Source: DASRDZ01 sp035652335 (GTDB taxonomy: Bacteria > Chloroflexota > Dormibacteria > Aeolococcales > Aeolococcaceae). From it: DNA of 51,369 bases. Below the pieces are notes generated by a model. That model ran no database searches and was not told the origin of the DNA. It worked only from the letters and a program-made list of their open reading frames with translations. Positions 33,240 through 42,492 of the stretch are shown here, in pieces; the stretch's first letter is position 1; each line of letters opens with the position of its first letter. The stretch spans positions 1-51,369 of the forward strand of contig DASRDZ010000100.1 of NCBI GenBank assembly GCA_035652335.1, written 5' to 3'. A program made the translations under genes and the position numbers.

Positions 33240-34012
33240 GCGCCGCTGCAGATCCCGGCCACGGCCGGGTCACCGCACGACGTGGCGGCGTCGAGGCGGG
33301 CGATGGAGCCGAGAACGGGGTCGTCGCGCAGCTCGACCATGGCCACGATGCGCCCGGCGGGCAGGGTGTCGACGGTGACGGTTCGGCCGTCGCGGGTGGT
33401 GCCGGTGACCGTGCACGGCCCGGCGAACCCCATCTCCACCGGGATCGCCGTGCTGCCGATGTTCTGGCCAGCCTTGACCAGAGCGTCGCGCGCCGATGCG
33501 GACGGCGCGTGCACCTTGATGTCGGTGGGGTACTCGCCGCACGGGGGCGTGTGCACGCTGGTGCCCTCGGCGAGCGCCACCCCCGAGGTGCCGAGCAGGA
33601 ACGGAGCGTTCATGAGGTGCGGTTCGAGCGCGATCTGCCGGTTCTCGTCGGCCCAGGTGGCGACCACCTGGGTGCGCATCACCGCCGCGCCGGCCGCGGC
33701 CACCTCGGCGGCGGTGAGCGCTCCGCCACTGGCGTCGATCGTCCGCGGCCACTGCGCCGAGGGATCCACCGTGCTGTGCCCGGGGATCAGGGTGACGCCG
33801 TACTGCCTCCACGTCGCCGCCATCGCGGCGGGCGCCTGGCCGATCGGTGTGTCGACGGCCGGGTAGGTGTCGCTGCCCGGGGGCAGCGTGGGCGCGGCGA
33901 CCGGCGACGGCGTGCTCACCGGCGGCGGCGAGCTGCTGCCACAACCGGCCAGAACGCACGCGCCCGCGACGCCGGCGGCGGCGAGGAGGCGAGCGCGGCG
34001 CGCCGCACTCAC
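33236..34012 (-). CDS. Putative lipoprotein, unknown function
   Basis: A 258-residue lipoprotein with a GTG start that overlaps the preceding stop by 4 bp (GTGA) and a lipobox ACVLAGC (Cys24), then a Pro/Ser-rich linker. The folded part has several Cys (HTPPCGEYP, GPCTVTG, SCGDPAVAGIC) and a TTRDGRTVTVDTLPAGRIV beta segment. No family is recognised. It is co-transcribed with the large membrane protein upstream (34009-36315), so the two probably act together at the membrane. Confidence 0.65.
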   Translation of the reverse strand: MSAARRARLLAAAGVAGACVLAGCGSSSPPPVSTPSPVAAPTLPPGSDTYPAVDTPIGQAPAAMAATWRQYGVTLIPGHSTVDPSAQWPRTIDASGGALTAAEVAAAGAAVMRTQVVATWADENRQIALEPHLMNAPFLLGTSGVALAEGTSVHTPPCGEYPTDIKVHAPSASARDALVKAGQNIGSTAIPVEMGFAGPCTVTGTTRDGRTVTVDTLPAGRIVAMVELRDDPVLGSIARLDAATSCGDPAVAGICSGA

Positions 34013-36315
34013 GCCGCCACCTCCGCCTGCGAGGGCAGCCCGGCGGCGGCGCGCTCGTGCCACCAGCGGCCAATCGCCACCGCGAACACGGTGAGCAGCA
34101 GCGGCACGCCCAGCTCGATCATCCCGCCCTGCACCCAGCTGTCGCTCTCGAACTGCGCCTCCACCTGCGTCCCGCCGGGGAACCGCAGCGACGAGAAGTA
34201 GAGGATGTTGGCCACCACCAGCATGACGTAGCCGAAGTACAGCGACACCCGGGCGTGGCGCGGGATCCAGCGGTTGCCGCCGTTGGTGATGGTCTCGCCC
34301 GACATGGCGATGTCCCACAGGAAGGCGAGCACCAGGATGATGGCGGCAGCGACGCTGAAGCGACCCGAGGCGTCCTGCGCGCCGCTGAAGAGCTGGTAGA
34401 TCCAGGCGAGGATCTGCAGTCCGAGCAGCAGGGTGCCGAGGGCGACCAGCGGCGCGGTGCTCTGGGCGGCGCGCCGCCGCGCCAGCATCCAGCCGATCCA
34501 GGCCAGTGCGGCGACGCCCGCGACCGTCTGGATTCCCTCCAGGTGCAGACCGACCAGTCCATGCGTGCTCCCGGTGGCCAGGCGCAGCAGGTCGCCCGGC
34601 ACCGCGGCGACGAAGGTCACCGCCACCACGCCCGCGAACAGCGCCGCCGTCGCCACACCGCCCCTGCTGCGCGGTCCCTGCCGCCGGCGTGCCCAGAGGA
34701 CCAGCGCCGCCGCGATCACCGCGATGGACCCGAGCTCCACGGCGAGTGCGCGGTCGCTCGCGCCCGTGTCGCTCGCCGCCGCCGCCGCCGGCTCGGTGCG
34801 CACGCTCGGCTGCCAGGAGTGCGCCACGGCGACGAAGCCCGGCTGGTTGTAGGCGAAGTCCGTGTCGAAGGTGTAGCCGAAGAGAATCCACACCCGGCCG
34901 CCGTCCATCCGCGTCCAGAGCGTGCCGCGCACCGGGGCGAGGCCGGCGTCCGGCAGCGCGCGCACGTCGAATGCCTCCCAGCCGCCGTCCTGCGTCGCGC
35001 TCGCCAGGTACGGTGTCTGCCCGCGCAGGGGGCCGGTCGGGCTGGAGAGGCTGACCAGCAGCGTCGTCAGCGCGGCCGTCGTGGTGGGGAACTGTCCCGG
35101 CGCACCGGTGACCACCTCCATGAAGGCAGGGTCGCCGGAGCTCACGCCGTCGAAGTCGACGATGGTGATGCCGTCCGGCTGGTCGACCGCCACCTTGGTC
35201 TCCCAGAACTGCGGATGCTCGACGCTGAACGTCAGCCGGCCGTCATGGTTGTACGGGGTCAGGGTGGCGTCGATCCGCGAGAGATCCTGCCGCGGCCGGC
35301 TGGCGGCGGCGTTGGCCGGAAGGAAGAGGTACAGCCAGGTGACGGTGAAGCTGAGGATGGCCAGCACCGCGATGGCGGCGTAGGGCACGTGCCGCGCGAA
35401 CCGCCGCTCACCGCGCCCCAGGCGCACCGCCCACACCACCAGCGCCACGAGCAGCAGCGCGACGACCGCCGTGGCCAGCTCCTGGCCGAGCAGGTCGAGA
35501 TGCCTGCGGAAGCTCCACACCTGCCAGCCCACCGTGGCCAGCGCACCCAGCCCGACCGCGCCGAGCAGGAGCCACGCCGCGTTTGCCCGGGCGCGGGCCA
35601 TGGTGCGGGCCACGAAGTCCGAGGTCAGCTCGCTGAAGTCGGCGAAGTCGACTCCGGCGACCAGCAGCAGGGGGATCAGCACCACCGAGACGGTGGTGAG
35701 CTGGGTGGTGAAGATCTCGGTGAAGAGGATCGGCGCGCTGCCCCGCAGCGAGAGCCAGGCCACCGCGTAGAGACCGCCTGCGAGCAGGAAGATGCTGCCG
35801 AAGGTGACCAGAACCAGCCGGGTGAGGTGGGTGCGCTCGTCCCTGCCGCGGCGCCGCTGGCGCAGGTCGTAGAGGTGGGCCAGGGCGGCGACCACCCAGA
35901 TGCCGCCGAGCATGGCCCAGCTCAGCGCCGCCCAGCCGTCCCCGGCGACCAGCCCCTCCTGCCACATCGCCCAGGTGAAGAGGCCGAGGCCCGCCAGCCG
36001 GATCGCCCAGTGCGCGTGCACCGCGCCGGTGAGCAGGTAGGCCCACCCCATGGAGAGCAGGACGATGCTGGCCACCAGCACCGGCAGCGAGAGCGTCACC
36101 AGCTGGTTGTCGACGACGTAGACGGAGACGCGGGGGCCCTGCGGCCCGTGGTCGCGCAGCGCGATGAGCAGCGCGGCGGCGACGAGCCAGGCGACGGCCA
36201 GGCCGGTGACCAGCCGCAGCGGCCGGTTCATGGTGCGGATGGAGATCACCCGCTCGCGCAGCGCGGCGCGGAAGCTGCTGTGGGCGTGCTCGTGCGCCTC
36301 AGGACTCACCCGCAC
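34009..36315 (-). CDS. Large polytopic membrane protein with outer domain
   Basis: A 768-residue protein with roughly nine transmembrane helices before residue 330, an extracytoplasmic domain of about 180 residues (about 340-520, with LTFSVEHPQFWETKV and a WILFGYTFDTD segment), then about six further helices. The outer domain resembles the PsbP/DUF1795-like segment in the protein encoded at 32058. No transporter or enzyme motif is visible. A GTG start has GGAG 5 nt upstream. It is followed, with a 4-bp overlap, by a lipoprotein gene. Function is unknown. Confidence 0.65.
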   Translation of the reverse strand: MRVSPEAHEHAHSSFRAALRERVISIRTMNRPLRLVTGLAVAWLVAAALLIALRDHGPQGPRVSVYVVDNQLVTLSLPVLVASIVLLSMGWAYLLTGAVHAHWAIRLAGLGLFTWAMWQEGLVAGDGWAALSWAMLGGIWVVAALAHLYDLRQRRRGRDERTHLTRLVLVTFGSIFLLAGGLYAVAWLSLRGSAPILFTEIFTTQLTTVSVVLIPLLLVAGVDFADFSELTSDFVARTMARARANAAWLLLGAVGLGALATVGWQVWSFRRHLDLLGQELATAVVALLLVALVVWAVRLGRGERRFARHVPYAAIAVLAILSFTVTWLYLFLPANAAASRPRQDLSRIDATLTPYNHDGRLTFSVEHPQFWETKVAVDQPDGITIVDFDGVSSGDPAFMEVVTGAPGQFPTTTAALTTLLVSLSSPTGPLRGQTPYLASATQDGGWEAFDVRALPDAGLAPVRGTLWTRMDGGRVWILFGYTFDTDFAYNQPGFVAVAHSWQPSVRTEPAAAAASDTGASDRALAVELGSIAVIAAALVLWARRRQGPRSRGGVATAALFAGVVAVTFVAAVPGDLLRLATGSTHGLVGLHLEGIQTVAGVAALAWIGWMLARRRAAQSTAPLVALGTLLLGLQILAWIYQLFSGAQDASGRFSVAAAIILVLAFLWDIAMSGETITNGGNRWIPRHARVSLYFGYVMLVVANILYFSSLRFPGGTQVEAQFESDSWVQGGMIELGVPLLLTVFAVAIGRWWHERAAAGLPSQAEVAA

Positions 36316-36404
36316 ATCATCTCCGCCGCGGCGCCGGCCGGCTTCCTCAGAACTGTGCAGGCCGCCCTCGCCGCAGCCCGGCCGCCTGTGCAGTCAGGAG
36401 CTGC

Positions 36405-38288
36405 TCAACCCGCCAGCGCGCTCGACGGCAGCGACCCGAGCAGCTCGCGCGCCGCGGCCGCGATGCCGTCGGCGTCGAGGCCGAAGCCGCTCAGCAGGGT
36501 GGCCTGGGCGCCGTGCTGCACGAAGGAGTCGGGGATGCCCAGCAGCCTCACCGGCACCTGCACCTCGGCGGCGGCGAGGAGCTCCAGCACGCCGCTGCCG
36601 AAGCCGCCGCGCACGGTGCCGTCCTCGACGGTGACCACGGCACGGTGGCGCGCGGCCAGGGGGGCGAGGTCGGGGTCGACGGGCTTGACGAAGCGGGCGT
36701 CGACGACGGTGGCGCGCACACCCCCGGCCGACAGCCGCTCGGCAGCCTGCGACGCGGCGGTGACCAGCTTCCCGACCGCGACCAGGAGCACGTCGCTCCC
36801 TTCGCGCACGACGCGCATCCGCCCCACCTCGACGGGCTCCATGGGACAGACGTCGCAGGCCGGCGCCCCGCCGCGCGGGTAGCGCAGCGTGAACGGGCCG
36901 CCCGTGTGCTGCAGCCCGGTGGCCAGCAGCCGGCGCAGCTCGGCGGGGTCGCTGGGAGCGCTCACCGTCATCCCCGGGATGACGCGCAGGTAGGCGAGGT
37001 CGAGCATGCCGTGGTGGGTGGGCCCGTCGTCGCCGGTGATGCCGGCGCGGTCGAGCACGAAGACCACCGGCGCGTCGTGCAGCGAGGCGTCGCAGGCGAC
37101 CTGGTCGAAGGCGCGCTGCAGGAAGGTCGAGTAGATGCACACCACCGGCCGCAGGCCGCTGATCGCCAGGCCGGTGGCGAAGGTGACGGCGTGCTGCTCG
37201 GCGATGCCGACGTCGAAGAAGCGCTCGGGGAAGCGCCGGGCGAACTCCAGCAGGCCGGTGCTCGAGGCCATCGCCGCGGTGATGGCGACGATGCGCTCGT
37301 CCTTCTCGGCCGCCTCCACCAGCGCCTCGCCGAAGAGGTCGGTCCAGCTCGTTGTTTTGGCCTTGAACGTCCCATTCTGGGGGTCGAAGCTGCTCACGCC
37401 GTGGAACTTGTCGACGGTGTCGTCGACGGCGGGCCCGTACCCGTGGCCCTTGTCGGTGACCATGTGGACCACCACGGGCCCGCGATAGCGGGCCGCGTCG
37501 CGCAGGGCGCGCTCCACGTCGCGCACGTTGTGGCCGTCGATGGGACCGCCGTACTTCAGTCCCAGCGCTTCGAAGATGGAGTGCGGCGCCACCAGTGACT
37601 TCAGCGAGTTCTTCATGCGCCGCGCCGTGTCGTACGCCGAATCGCCGACCACCGGCAGTCCGCGCAGCACGTTGCCGGCGGCGTCCTTGGCCGCCTCGTA
37701 CTTCGGCGACAGCCGCAGCTGGCCCAGGTTCTCGGCGAGGCCGCCCACGGTCGGCGCGTACGACCGCCCGTTGTCGTTGAGGATGATGATGACCTCGGGC
37801 TTGAGGTGGCCGATGTTGTTGAGCGCCTCGTAGGCCATGCCCCCGGTGAGCGCGCCGTCGCCGATGACGCAGACCACCTTGCCCTCCTCGCCGCGCAGCT
37901 TGCGCGCGGTGGCCACGGCCAGGGCGTAGGAGAGCCCGGTCGAGGCGTGCGAGTTCTCCACCAGGTCGTGCTCGGACTCGTCGCGGTCGGGGTAGCCGGA
38001 GAGGCCGCCCATCTGGCGCAGCGTGTCGAAGCGCTCGCGCCGGCCTGTGAGGATCTTGTGCACGTAGGCCTGGTGGCCGGTGTCGAAGATGATGCGGTCG
38101 CGCGGGCTGTCGAAGACGCGATGCAGGGCGACGCTCAGCTCGACGACGCCGAGGTTGGGGCCGAGATGTCCCCCCGTGCGCGACACCGCGTCGACCAGGA
38201 ACTCGCGGATCTCTGCGCAGAGACGCTCGACGTCGGCGTACCCCAGGGCGCGCAGGTCCTGCGGGCCCGCGATTTCCTCGAGGATCAC
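36405..38288 (-). CDS. dxs: 1-deoxy-D-xylulose-5-phosphate synthase
   Basis: A 627-residue thiamine-diphosphate enzyme that condenses pyruvate and glyceraldehyde 3-phosphate, the first step of the non-mevalonate isoprenoid pathway. Family hallmarks are present: GGHLGPNLGVVELSVAL (39-55), FDTGHQAYVHKILTGR, the thiamine-binding GDGALTGG (143-150), and the transketolase-like pyrimidine-binding part with FDVGIAEQHAVTFATG and AGITGDDGPTHHG. The length is usual for the family. A GTG start at 38288 lies 6 nt after an extended -10 box (TGCTATGAT), so the mRNA is probably leaderless. Confidence 0.97.
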   Translation of the reverse strand: MILEEIAGPQDLRALGYADVERLCAEIREFLVDAVSRTGGHLGPNLGVVELSVALHRVFDSPRDRIIFDTGHQAYVHKILTGRRERFDTLRQMGGLSGYPDRDESEHDLVENSHASTGLSYALAVATARKLRGEEGKVVCVIGDGALTGGMAYEALNNIGHLKPEVIIILNDNGRSYAPTVGGLAENLGQLRLSPKYEAAKDAAGNVLRGLPVVGDSAYDTARRMKNSLKSLVAPHSIFEALGLKYGGPIDGHNVRDVERALRDAARYRGPVVVHMVTDKGHGYGPAVDDTVDKFHGVSSFDPQNGTFKAKTTSWTDLFGEALVEAAEKDERIVAITAAMASSTGLLEFARRFPERFFDVGIAEQHAVTFATGLAISGLRPVVCIYSTFLQRAFDQVACDASLHDAPVVFVLDRAGITGDDGPTHHGMLDLAYLRVIPGMTVSAPSDPAELRRLLATGLQHTGGPFTLRYPRGGAPACDVCPMEPVEVGRMRVVREGSDVLLVAVGKLVTAASQAAERLSAGGVRATVVDARFVKPVDPDLAPLAARHRAVVTVEDGTVRGGFGSGVLELLAAAEVQVPVRLLGIPDSFVQHGAQATLLSGFGLDADGIAAAARELLGSLPSSALAG

Positions 38289-38294
38289 GGCCGG

Positions 38295-38303
38295 ATCATA
38301 GCA
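38295..38303 (-). promoter_or_regulatory. Extended -10 promoter of dxs
   Basis: On the minus strand TGCTATGAT (38303-38295) is an extended -10 element matching TGnTATAAT with one mismatch. The GTG start codon of dxs begins 6 nt after it. No good -35 is seen, as is usual for extended -10 promoters. Confidence 0.5.
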
Positions 38304-38345
38304 ACGGGTCCTGGAAGGCCCCTTCTGGCCGGGATGGGCTGAGGC

Positions 38346-39260
38346 TCAGCCGTGCAGCGCCCGCATCGCCGAGGGCATCACCACCGGGCAGCGCATCCCC
38401 GCGTCGCGGTACTCGGCGATGCGGGCCAGGCACTCCTCGCGCGTCCCCACCACGGCGAAGCGCCGCAAGGCGACGGTGTCCCAGCCGTCGGGCGCGCCCA
38501 CCTGGGCGCTCAGCCAGCGCCCCTGGCCGGGCTCGGCGTGCAGGGCGGCCAGCTCCCGCCGCAGGGCGTCGAGCCGTGCCATGGCGTCATCCGTGTCGGT
38601 GCGGGCGACGAAGAGGTAGCCGTACACGTCCACCGCCGCCGGGTCGCGCCCCGCCGCTCGCGCGCCCTCGGCCACCTGCTCCACGGCCCAGCGCACGTAC
38701 TCCAGCGGCGCGCCGTAGTTGAGCAGCACGCCGTCGGCCGCCGCGCCCGCCAGCCGCAGGGTGCGCGGCCCCACCGCCGCCAGCAGCAGGGGCACCCGCC
38801 ACCACGCCGCCGAGCGCTCGCCGGGCGGCCCGATCTCCGCCGACCAGCGCCGCCCGCGATGGCTGACCGCCTCGCCGCGGAGCAGCCGCCTGCAGATCGC
38901 CACCGCATCCTCGACCGCCGCCTGCGATTCCTCCCAGGACAGCCCGAGCCCGTGCTCGACGGCGGCGCGCTCGCCCCGCCCGAGGCCGAGCAGCGCCCGT
39001 CCCGGCGCCAGGCGGTCGAGGGTCGCCGCCCCGCGCGCCAGGGCCACCGGGTGCCGGTCCCAGACCCCGGCGACGCCGGGCCCGCAGCGGACCTGCTGCG
39101 TCGCCCCGAGCACCGCGGCGGCGGCGACGAAGGCGTCCACCTCCAGGCCGCTCTCGCCGACCAGGACCGCCTCGTAGCCGAGCCGCTCCGCCTCGACGGC
39201 GGCGCCGACCACGCCGTCCAGCGAGAGCCGGCCGGTGGCCAGCGCGAACCGCTCGCTCAC
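38346..39260 (-). CDS. LLM-class (luciferase-like) oxidoreductase
   Basis: A 304-residue flavin-dependent monooxygenase/reductase of the luciferase-like family. The TIM-barrel pattern is seen in AERLGYEAVLVGES, VRCGPGVAGVWDRHPVALAR, LDRLAPGRALLGLGRGE, VPLLLAAVGPRTLRLAGAAADGVLLN and a C-terminal FAVVGTREECLARIAEYRDAG. Members use F420 or FMN; the length and GLGRGE pattern resemble F420-dependent types, but cofactor choice is not certain. The GTG at 39260 is chosen because no start codon precedes it before the divergent gene. The substrate is unknown. Confidence 0.8.
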   Translation of the reverse strand: MSERFALATGRLSLDGVVGAAVEAERLGYEAVLVGESGLEVDAFVAAAAVLGATQQVRCGPGVAGVWDRHPVALARGAATLDRLAPGRALLGLGRGERAAVEHGLGLSWEESQAAVEDAVAICRRLLRGEAVSHRGRRWSAEIGPPGERSAAWWRVPLLLAAVGPRTLRLAGAAADGVLLNYGAPLEYVRWAVEQVAEGARAAGRDPAAVDVYGYLFVARTDTDDAMARLDALRRELAALHAEPGQGRWLSAQVGAPDGWDTVALRRFAVVGTREECLARIAEYRDAGMRCPVVMPSAMRALHG

Positions 39261-39301
39261 CGGCGTGGCGAGGCGGGGATGGGGCGCAGCATCAGCGGGG
39301 C

Positions 39302-40117
39302 ATGATACGAACGATGAGCCGCGACCCCAGGACGGCCCTGCTCGCCTGCGCCGCCGCCGAGGGCGACGTGGCCGAGGCCGCCCTCTGGCTGGCCGCCGAG
39401 GACAACCCCGGCCTCGACCCTGCACCCTGGCTGGCACAGCTCGACGAGCTTGCCGAGGAGCTGCGGGCGCGGGTGGGCGGCGACGGCGTGCCGCCCTTCC
39501 TGGCCGTCCCCGTCATCGCCGGGCTGCTCCGCGACCGGCTGCGCCTGCGCGGCGCGGGCGGCGGCGACCCCCAGGCGCACTACCTGCACAGCGTCATGGA
39601 CCGCGGCGCCGGCATCCCCATCGCCTGCGGAGCGCTGTGGATCGCCGTCGGCCGCCGGGCCGGCATCCCCGTCGAGGGCATCGGGCTTCCCGGGCACTTC
39701 GTGGTCCGCGTCGGTGCCACCCTCGTCGACGCCTTCAGCGGCGGCGAGCCGCTCGACCAGGAGTCGGCGCGGCAGCTGGTCAGCGGCGTGGCCGGCACCG
39801 ACGTGGCCGAGCTCGACCCGGCCTGGCTCCGGCCGGCCAGCGTTCGCGCCATCCTGGCGCGGATGTCGCGCAACCTGCGCGGCTGCCACGCGGCGCGCGA
39901 GGACTGGGCGCGGGCGCTGCTGGCCGCGGACCGTTGCGTCGCGCTGCAACCCGACTCGCCGGCCGAGCTGCGCGACCGGGGGCTGCTGCGCTGGCGCGTC
40001 GGCCAGGCCTCGGGGGCGCTCAGCGACCTCACCGCCTACCTCGACGGCGCCGCGGACGCCTCCGACGCCGCCGAGGTGCGCGACGTGGTCGGGCGGCTGC
40101 GCGCCTTCCTCAACTGA
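39302..40117 (+). CDS. SirB1-like transglutaminase-fold protein
   Basis: A 271-residue protein of the SirB1/transglutaminase-like type: a helical N-terminus, then the conserved core YLHSVMDRGAGIPIACGALW, then GIPVEGIGLPGHFVVRV, and a C-terminal region of TPR-like helices (AADRCVALQPDSPAELRDRG). The family core usually has no complete catalytic triad and acts in poorly known protein-protein roles. An ATG 12 nt further on (39314) is an alternative start. It is followed by a small membrane protein with a 1-bp overlap. Confidence 0.8.
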   Translation: MIRTMSRDPRTALLACAAAEGDVAEAALWLAAEDNPGLDPAPWLAQLDELAEELRARVGGDGVPPFLAVPVIAGLLRDRLRLRGAGGGDPQAHYLHSVMDRGAGIPIACGALWIAVGRRAGIPVEGIGLPGHFVVRVGATLVDAFSGGEPLDQESARQLVSGVAGTDVAELDPAWLRPASVRAILARMSRNLRGCHAAREDWARALLAADRCVALQPDSPAELRDRGLLRWRVGQASGALSDLTAYLDGAADASDAAEVRDVVGRLRAFLN

Positions 40118-40317
40118 TGGGCCCGGGCATCCTCGGGCTGGTGGGCGTGCTCCTCGCCCTGGTGGGCGCGGCGATGATGCTGTTCCCGCGGCCGCTGTCG
40201 TTCCTGCTGCGTCTCCTGGGGGTGCGCTGGCAGCCGCACGAGGCGAGCCGGGTGGCGGCGTGGGGGCTGGTCGGGATCGGGCTCGTCGTGGTGGTGCTGA
40301 CCCGCGCCGTGCGCTGA
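40117..40317 (+). CDS. Small two-helix membrane protein
   Basis: A 66-residue protein whose ATG overlaps the preceding stop (TGATG). It has two hydrophobic helices (about 3-22 and 48-64) separated by a short basic/amphipathic segment (LLRLLGVRWQPHEASR). It has the look of a conserved small membrane protein, but I do not recognise it. Translational coupling to the SirB1-like gene supports its being real. Confidence 0.6.
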   Translation: MGPGILGLVGVLLALVGAAMMLFPRPLSFLLRLLGVRWQPHEASRVAAWGLVGIGLVVVVLTRAVR

Positions 40318-40334
40318 CGCCGGTTGGCGCGTGC

Positions 40335-40706
40335 TCAGCCGCCGATCAGCAGCGCCAGCAGCCAGACGAGGCCGACGACGACCAGCACCGCGAAGGGCAT
40401 CACCGCGAAGACGACGAAGGAGAAGACCAGGCGCTCGTCGTCGACCGCCTCCGGCTTGCGGGCGCGCAGCCGGACGTCGCGCAGGTACCAGAGCAGGCCG
40501 CCGACGATGAAGCCGAGGAGCAGGAAGAGGATCCCGGCCAGCGCGCTCACGGCGCGGATCTGCTGGGGCGCCAGGGTGAAGCGCCAGATGGCGCCGAAGC
40601 TCACGGCCAGCAGGCCGCAGGAGATGAAGCGCAGCAGCACCCCGACGGCGCCGCGCCGTGGGGGCGCGGTGGTCTCGGGGGTGGCGGTCTGCTGGGCGGG
40701 GCTCAT
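40335..40706 (-). CDS. Small membrane protein, three to four helices
   Basis: A 123-residue protein with a Thr/Pro-rich N-terminus and hydrophobic helices at about 22-42, 52-73 and 91-121 (the last may be two). A basic loop (RDVRLRARKPEAVDDE) lies between. No family is recognised. TATACT lies 13 nt before the ATG, suggesting a leader of about 6 nt. It is divergent from the peroxiredoxin gene. Confidence 0.6.
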   Translation of the reverse strand: MSPAQQTATPETTAPPRRGAVGVLLRFISCGLLAVSFGAIWRFTLAPQQIRAVSALAGILFLLLGFIVGGLLWYLRDVRLRARKPEAVDDERLVFSFVVFAVMPFAVLVVVGLVWLLALLIGG

Positions 40707-40777
40707 GGCGGCGGTGGCGAGTATAGGTGCGCGGCTAGACTCCCTCCCGCCGCCCCGCCTCTCCCGGAGGATCCCCC

Positions 40778-41233
40778 ATGCCCGTCGCCGCCGGCGACAC
40801 CCTGCCCACCTTCGACCTCGCCACCGGTGGCGGGGGCCGCCTGCGCTCCGCCGACCTGAAGGGGAAGCGCACCGTCCTCTACTTCTATCCCAAGGACGAC
40901 ACCACGGGCTGCACGCTGGAGGCGCGCGAGTTCACCAGGCTGCTCCCGCAGTTCCGCAAGAAAGGCGTGGACGTGTACGGCGTCTCGCCGGACGGCGAGA
41001 AGTCGCACGACCGCTTCACCGCCAAATGCGACATCGGCTTTCCGCTCGTCTCCGACCCGGAGCGCTCCCTCTGCGAGGCGTTCGGGGTGTGGGTGGAGAA
41101 GTCGATGTACGGTCGCAAGTACATGGGGGTGGAGCGCTCGACGTTCCTCGTCGGCGCCGACGGTCGCGTCGAGAAGGCGTGGCGCAAGGTGAAACCGTCG
41201 GGGCATGCGGCCGAGGTGCTGGCAGCGCTGTAG
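40778..41233 (+). CDS. bcp: Peroxiredoxin, BCP/PrxQ type
   Basis: A 151-residue thiol peroxidase that reduces hydroperoxides in the cytoplasm. The fold markers are LYFYPKDDTTGCTLEAREF with the peroxidatic Cys45 (the usual TPGC is TTGC), the VYGVSPDGEKSHDRF segment and FPLVSDPE, and a late ERSTFLVGADG. The resolving Cys found five residues after the peroxidatic Cys in many BCPs is not there; Cys84 and Cys99 are the only other Cys, so it may be 1-Cys or use another partner. GGAGGA lies just before the ATG. Confidence 0.92.
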   Translation: MPVAAGDTLPTFDLATGGGGRLRSADLKGKRTVLYFYPKDDTTGCTLEAREFTRLLPQFRKKGVDVYGVSPDGEKSHDRFTAKCDIGFPLVSDPERSLCEAFGVWVEKSMYGRKYMGVERSTFLVGADGRVEKAWRKVKPSGHAAEVLAAL

Positions 41234-41324
41234 CAGCGCGCGGCGCGCGGGATTGTGCGCGCAGCGGCCCTGTGTTAGGTTTCGCGCCACGGGGACGGCG
41301 ACCCGGGACGCGAGGAGATGAGCC

Positions 41325-42455
41325 ATGCGGCGGGCGGCGGTGCTTCTCGGACTTGCCGCGGTGATCGCGGCGTTGGGCGGTGCGGTGGTGTCCGCCGGTC
41401 AGTCGCCGGTGTTCATCGACACACCCAAGGTCACCCTGAGCGCCGTGGGCGGTGGTGGCTGGACGGCGTCTCTGGACTTCACCAACCTCACCAACGCCTC
41501 GGTCAAGGTCACCGCAGCGACTCCGGGCGCGCACAACACGCAATGCACGCTCGGGGTGAAGCCGCAGCAGCTTCCGCCGGCGCAGCACTCGGCTGTCACC
41601 GTCACCGTGCCGGCGGCATGCGACGTGGGCGCCGACGGCATCACCTTCACCGTCAGGGCCGGGAGCGCGAGCTTCACCATCATCGCGTCGAACCCCGACG
41701 CCGGCGCGCCGGATTGGCTCGCGCTCTGGGCGTTCGCCGGCGCCTTTGCGGCCGCGCTCCTCCTCTCCGTCATCCTGCTCGTGGTCCTCGGCTGCGCGCC
41801 GTGGAGAGAGCTGAAGGGCCTCGAGAAGACGTGGAGCTTCAGCGAGAGCTGGGTGAGCAACATCACCATCGTCGGCGGCCTGGTCACGGGAGTCTTCGGC
41901 TCGTCGAGTGTCGTCAAGGCGCTGGGATCGGGTGCCGACAGCGCCGTCGCACTGGCGACCGTCGGCGCCGCGATCGCCGCCGCGCTGATCGCCGCCGGTG
42001 GCATCCTCGTGCTCGCCACCAAGCGCGAGGGCGAGATCACCGCCGGCGGCCTGCTGGCGGCCTGCTCGCTCACCGCCGCGGGAGCCGCGGGCGAGCTGTA
42101 CGCCGTGTTCGACAGTGGACGCTTCCTCTCCCTCGGCGGATGGCAGGACCGTCTCGTCTACCCGCTCGCCGTGGCGCTGGCGCTGCTCGGCGTCTACGTG
42201 GTGCGCGCGATGATCGAGACGTTGACCGAGGGGAAGAAGGACCCGGCCCCACCGCAGGAGTCCGACATGCTCACGGCGGCGGACCGCATCGTCGCCGCAC
42301 TGCGCGCCCTGCAACCCGAGGGACAACGGAGCGTCTTCGACGACGCGTTGCGAGAGACGAGCGCATTCGCGTTCCGCCGTCCGCCGGATGAGGGCGGCGC
42401 GGTCGAAGCGGCGGCGCCGGTGGTGACGAGGCGGCGCCGCACGGCGCTCCTCTGA
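41325..42455 (+). CDS. Ig-like extracytoplasmic membrane protein
   Basis: A 376-residue protein with a signal peptide (1-24), an outer beta-sandwich-like domain (about 28-125, TASLDFTNLTNASVKVTAAT and a VTVTVPAACDVGADG strand pair with two Cys), several transmembrane helices (about 131-156, 180-260 and 280-300) and a cytoplasmic tail of about 70 residues ending in a basic TRRRRTALL. No family is recognised. A TAGGTT box at 41275-41280 could be its promoter, with a purine-rich GAGGAGA before the ATG. It converges on the papain-like protease pair. Confidence 0.6.
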   Translation: MRRAAVLLGLAAVIAALGGAVVSAGQSPVFIDTPKVTLSAVGGGGWTASLDFTNLTNASVKVTAATPGAHNTQCTLGVKPQQLPPAQHSAVTVTVPAACDVGADGITFTVRAGSASFTIIASNPDAGAPDWLALWAFAGAFAAALLLSVILLVVLGCAPWRELKGLEKTWSFSESWVSNITIVGGLVTGVFGSSSVVKALGSGADSAVALATVGAAIAAALIAAGGILVLATKREGEITAGGLLAACSLTAAGAAGELYAVFDSGRFLSLGGWQDRLVYPLAVALALLGVYVVRAMIETLTEGKKDPAPPQESDMLTAADRIVAALRALQPEGQRSVFDDALRETSAFAFRRPPDEGGAVEAAAPVVTRRRRTALL

Positions 42456-42492
42456 TCGGAGTCCGGACCGCTGCTCGGCAGCGCGCACTCCG

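Noticed and set aside
33847..36882. A 1011-codon plus-strand open frame opposite the large membrane protein and dxs 3' end
   Set aside because: Low-complexity Arg/Gly/Glu/Gln sequence with no motif; the minus strand carries real transmembrane and enzyme sequence across the same bases.
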